Positions 16,247 through 17,710 of a stretch of DNA of 17,710 nucleotides are shown piece by piece. Made by a program: the position numbers and the translations under genes. Each line of letters begins with the position of its first letter. Within the stretch, counting starts at the first letter, position 1. Below the pieces are notes generated by a model. It was not told the origin of the DNA and made no database searches. It saw only the letters and a list, made by a program, of their open reading frames with translations. Source of the stretch: Clostridiales bacterium (GTDB taxonomy: Bacteria > Bacillota > Clostridia > Christensenellales > CAG-138); NCBI GenBank assembly GCA_009783775.1, contig WRCT01000015.1, positions 1-17,710 of the forward strand, in the 5' to 3' direction.

Positions 16247-16602
16247 CCCGTCAAGAGCTGGTCGCCTTCTGCCTCACCTTTCCCGACGCTTACGAGGATT
16301 ATCCCTTCGCGGAGATGACGGGCGACGACAGCTGGACCGCCATGCGCCACAACGCCAACAAAAAGACCTTCGCTTTCATCAATGTGCTGCAAGATCGGCT
16401 CGCCGTCAATCTCAAGTGCGACCCCTTCGAGGCCGATTTTCTGCGCCAGGCTTTTCGTGATGTGATTGCCGGCTATCATATGAACAAAACGCATTGGAAC
16501 ACGGTCTACATCGGCGGCGATGTGCCCGAAGACGTCTTAAAACAAATGATCGCCGGCAGCTATGCGCTGATCAAGCCAAAGGGGAAGAAGAAGAATGACT
16601 GA
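16243..16602 (+). CDS. MmcQ/YjbR family protein
   Basis: A 119-residue protein of the YjbR/MmcQ family, small CyaY-like-fold proteins sometimes annotated as DNA-binding but without a settled function. Supporting segments are MTRQELVAFCLTFPDAYEDYPF at the start (split here by meaning: LxFP and the aromatic/acidic DAYEDYPF), KTFAFINV, LNLKC-like VNLKCDPFEADFLR, and the closing HMNKTHWNTVYIGGDVPEDVL with a Lys-rich tail. The ATG shares four bases with the phosphofructokinase stop, and the end overlaps the next start by eight bases, so it is cotranslated with its neighbours. No link to glycolysis is evident beyond position. Confidence 0.92.
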   Translation: MTRQELVAFCLTFPDAYEDYPFAEMTGDDSWTAMRHNANKKTFAFINVLQDRLAVNLKCDPFEADFLRQAFRDVIAGYHMNKTHWNTVYIGGDVPEDVLKQMIAGSYALIKPKGKKKND

Positions 16603-17002
16603 CGTGCAAGGCCGCTGTCACTGCGGCGCGGTGGAAATCATCATCAAAGAATACGGCAACTTTGTCTACACCTGCCATTGCGACGGCTGCCGTCGCTTAA
16701 ACTCCGGTCCGGTGCTGTCCGTCGACCCAGGGCCGAAAGAGAACGTGGTCTTTGCCAAGGGCAAAAAATCCATTACAATCTATCACGACGACGGCGTCGA
16801 GCGCGGTTTTTGCTCCATCTGCGGCAGCACGCTGTTCTGGCACGCGCCGGCGGACAATCACTATTGCATGAACGCGGAATTATTCGACGCCATCATCGCC
16901 GACGCCTCATTTGAATTGGAATTGTTCTATGATATGAAGCCCGCCTACTATGCCTTCGCGGGCGAGCGCAAAAAACTGGACAGAAACTTTCAAGAAATCT
17001 GA
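16595..17002 (+). CDS. GFA (CENP-V/GFA domain) family zinc protein
   Basis: A 135-residue protein of the family named after glutathione-dependent formaldehyde-activating enzyme. The zinc-binding cysteines are all visible: C8 and C10 (GRCHCGAVE), C27, C29 and C32 (TCHCDGC), and C73 and C76 (FCSICGSTLFW). Most family members have no proven activity, and formaldehyde chemistry should not be assumed here. The start overlaps the YjbR gene by eight bases; a purine-rich GGGGAAGAAGAAG run just before the ATG may serve as a loose ribosome site. The stop overlaps the stop of the opposing gene by 13 bases. Confidence 0.92.
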   Translation: MTDVQGRCHCGAVEIIIKEYGNFVYTCHCDGCRRLNSGPVLSVDPGPKENVVFAKGKKSITIYHDDGVERGFCSICGSTLFWHAPADNHYCMNAELFDAIIADASFELELFYDMKPAYYAFAGERKKLDRNFQEI

Positions 17003-17710
17003 TCTTGTCGCGCCCTTAAAATCTCAAACATCGTCAAATACTTGCGCGCGCAAACCGGCCCCTGCCACTTGATCTCATAGTGGCTGCCTTTCGCGCTGAA
17101 CATGATCGTCTGCCGCCCGAACAGGGACAGTCCGGCCAAATCGGACAACGTGACCGAAAACGCGCCCAACGTTAGCCGATCCGCAAATAAAGACAGTGTA
17201 CCCGAGCCGACAGCCGTCTCCGTGTGGTCCGCGTGGATTTCCTTTAACGCCGCGTCCTCATCGGTGTAAATCAGCTCGCCTTTGGCAAAGACCCTCTCCC
17301 GCAGTTGTTGCGTTTGCCACGCGTCCCATTCCGCAATTGTATCAAAGGGCGCGCCCTCGATTTCGCCATACACATTGAATGTGACGGACAGCCCGCAGGC
17401 GCAGGAGAACATATCACCCTCGCTTGTCAAAGCGCCAACGCCTTGACATTGCGGGCAGATATAAAGCGCGCACTCCAGTTTCTCGGCCAGATTCTCACCC
17501 TTATAGGCTATGCGCTGCTCTTTCTGCCGCGCCGCCGCGTCCTCAAAGATATCGCGTGAAATGGCCTCCACCAGCTCCGCGTCCGACATAGCCTTTACCT
17601 GTTCCGGCGAATAAACGCCCGAAAGCTCGCACAGAATCCTGCCCTTGCGCAGTGACGTGCTCCAGCGCGGGCTGGCAAAATAACCGCCGCTGATACGATA
17701 GGTCACCAGC
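16990..17710 (-). CDS. Probable lysophospholipid acyltransferase, C-terminal part with zinc ribbon (partial)
   Basis: The frame is open to the window edge, so the N-terminal part is missing; a GTG at 17706 is just an internal codon. About 240 residues are visible. The first segment, YRISGGYFASPRW followed by SLRKGR, resembles the region downstream of the active site in PlsC-like 1-acylglycerol-3-phosphate acyltransferases of Clostridia, which transfer a fatty acyl group during phospholipid synthesis. Next are a helical stretch (VKAMSDAELVEAISRDIFEDAA), a zinc ribbon (CPQCQGVG...CACG, C-x2-C and C-x-C) and a beta-rich C-terminal domain. The catalytic HX4D and the PEGTR-type motif, if present, lie outside the window, so the enzyme call is by recall of the family's tail. 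The gene ends inside the GFA gene. Confidence 0.65.
   Translation of the reverse strand, partial: LVTYRISGGYFASPRWSTSLRKGRILCELSGVYSPEQVKAMSDAELVEAISRDIFEDAAARQKEQRIAYKGENLAEKLECALYICPQCQGVGALTSEGDMFSCACGLSVTFNVYGEIEGAPFDTIAEWDAWQTQQLRERVFAKGELIYTDEDAALKEIHADHTETAVGSGTLSLFADRLTLGAFSVTLSDLAGLSLFGRQTIMFSAKGSHYEIKWQGPVCARKYLTMFEILRARQDQIS

Noticed and set aside
1..17710. CRISPR arrays, tRNA or rRNA genes, insertion sequences, prophage genes
   Set aside because: No regularly spaced direct repeats, no tRNA- or rRNA-like segments, no transposase or integrase motifs were seen; gene-free stretches are all shorter than about 155 bases.

Overview
The window looks like a chromosomal segment of an uncultured, fairly high-GC member of the Clostridia (Oscillospirales/Christensenellales-like). 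This is inferred from gene content: a DegV protein, a dockerin-tagged surface protein, a pyrophosphate-type phosphofructokinase, a PHP-domain DnaE with proteins of Firmicutes type around it, YjbR and GFA proteins, and a zinc-ribbon acyltransferase. Nothing seen is phage, plasmid, IS or CRISPR. Coding density is very high: no gap between genes exceeds about 155 bases, and most junctions overlap or nearly touch.

Layout. (a) 1-4687, plus strand: the 3' end of an unidentified gene, a membrane-anchored Ig-like surface protein (155-2020), and a secreted beta-helix/Ig/dockerin protein (2042-4687), apparently one operon. (b) 4682-9550, minus strand: read in the transcription direction, a low-GC lipoprotein gene (9550-8069), a palindromic intergenic element, a DegV gene with its own promoter and a perfect inverted repeat in its leader (7916-7059), and a large GT-C-like membrane protein (7057-4682) starting one base after degV ends. 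(c) 9623-17002, plus strand: dnaE, a DUF4160/DUF2442 gene pair, a TrmA/RlmD-family rRNA methyltransferase, a PPi-type phosphofructokinase, a YjbR/MmcQ protein and a GFA-family protein. (d) 16990-17710, minus strand: the C-terminal part of a probable lysophospholipid acyltransferase, cut by the window edge.

The genes fall into surface functions (the two beta-rich proteins, the lipoprotein, the GT-C enzyme), lipid functions (DegV fatty-acid binding, acyltransferase) and core functions (replication, rRNA modification, glycolysis). The strongest new signals concern gene expression. The 72-base divergent region between the lipoprotein and dnaE carries two promoters whose -10 boxes lie only 6-7 bases from the two ATGs, so both transcripts should be leaderless; neither gene has a Shine-Dalgarno sequence. 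The methyltransferase start lies inside the DUF2442 gene, again without a Shine-Dalgarno, which ties an rRNA-modifying enzyme to a small toxin-antitoxin-like pair. Both convergent junctions overlap at the stop codons, leaving no intergenic room for terminators.

All family calls are from reading motifs in the translations; no database search was possible.
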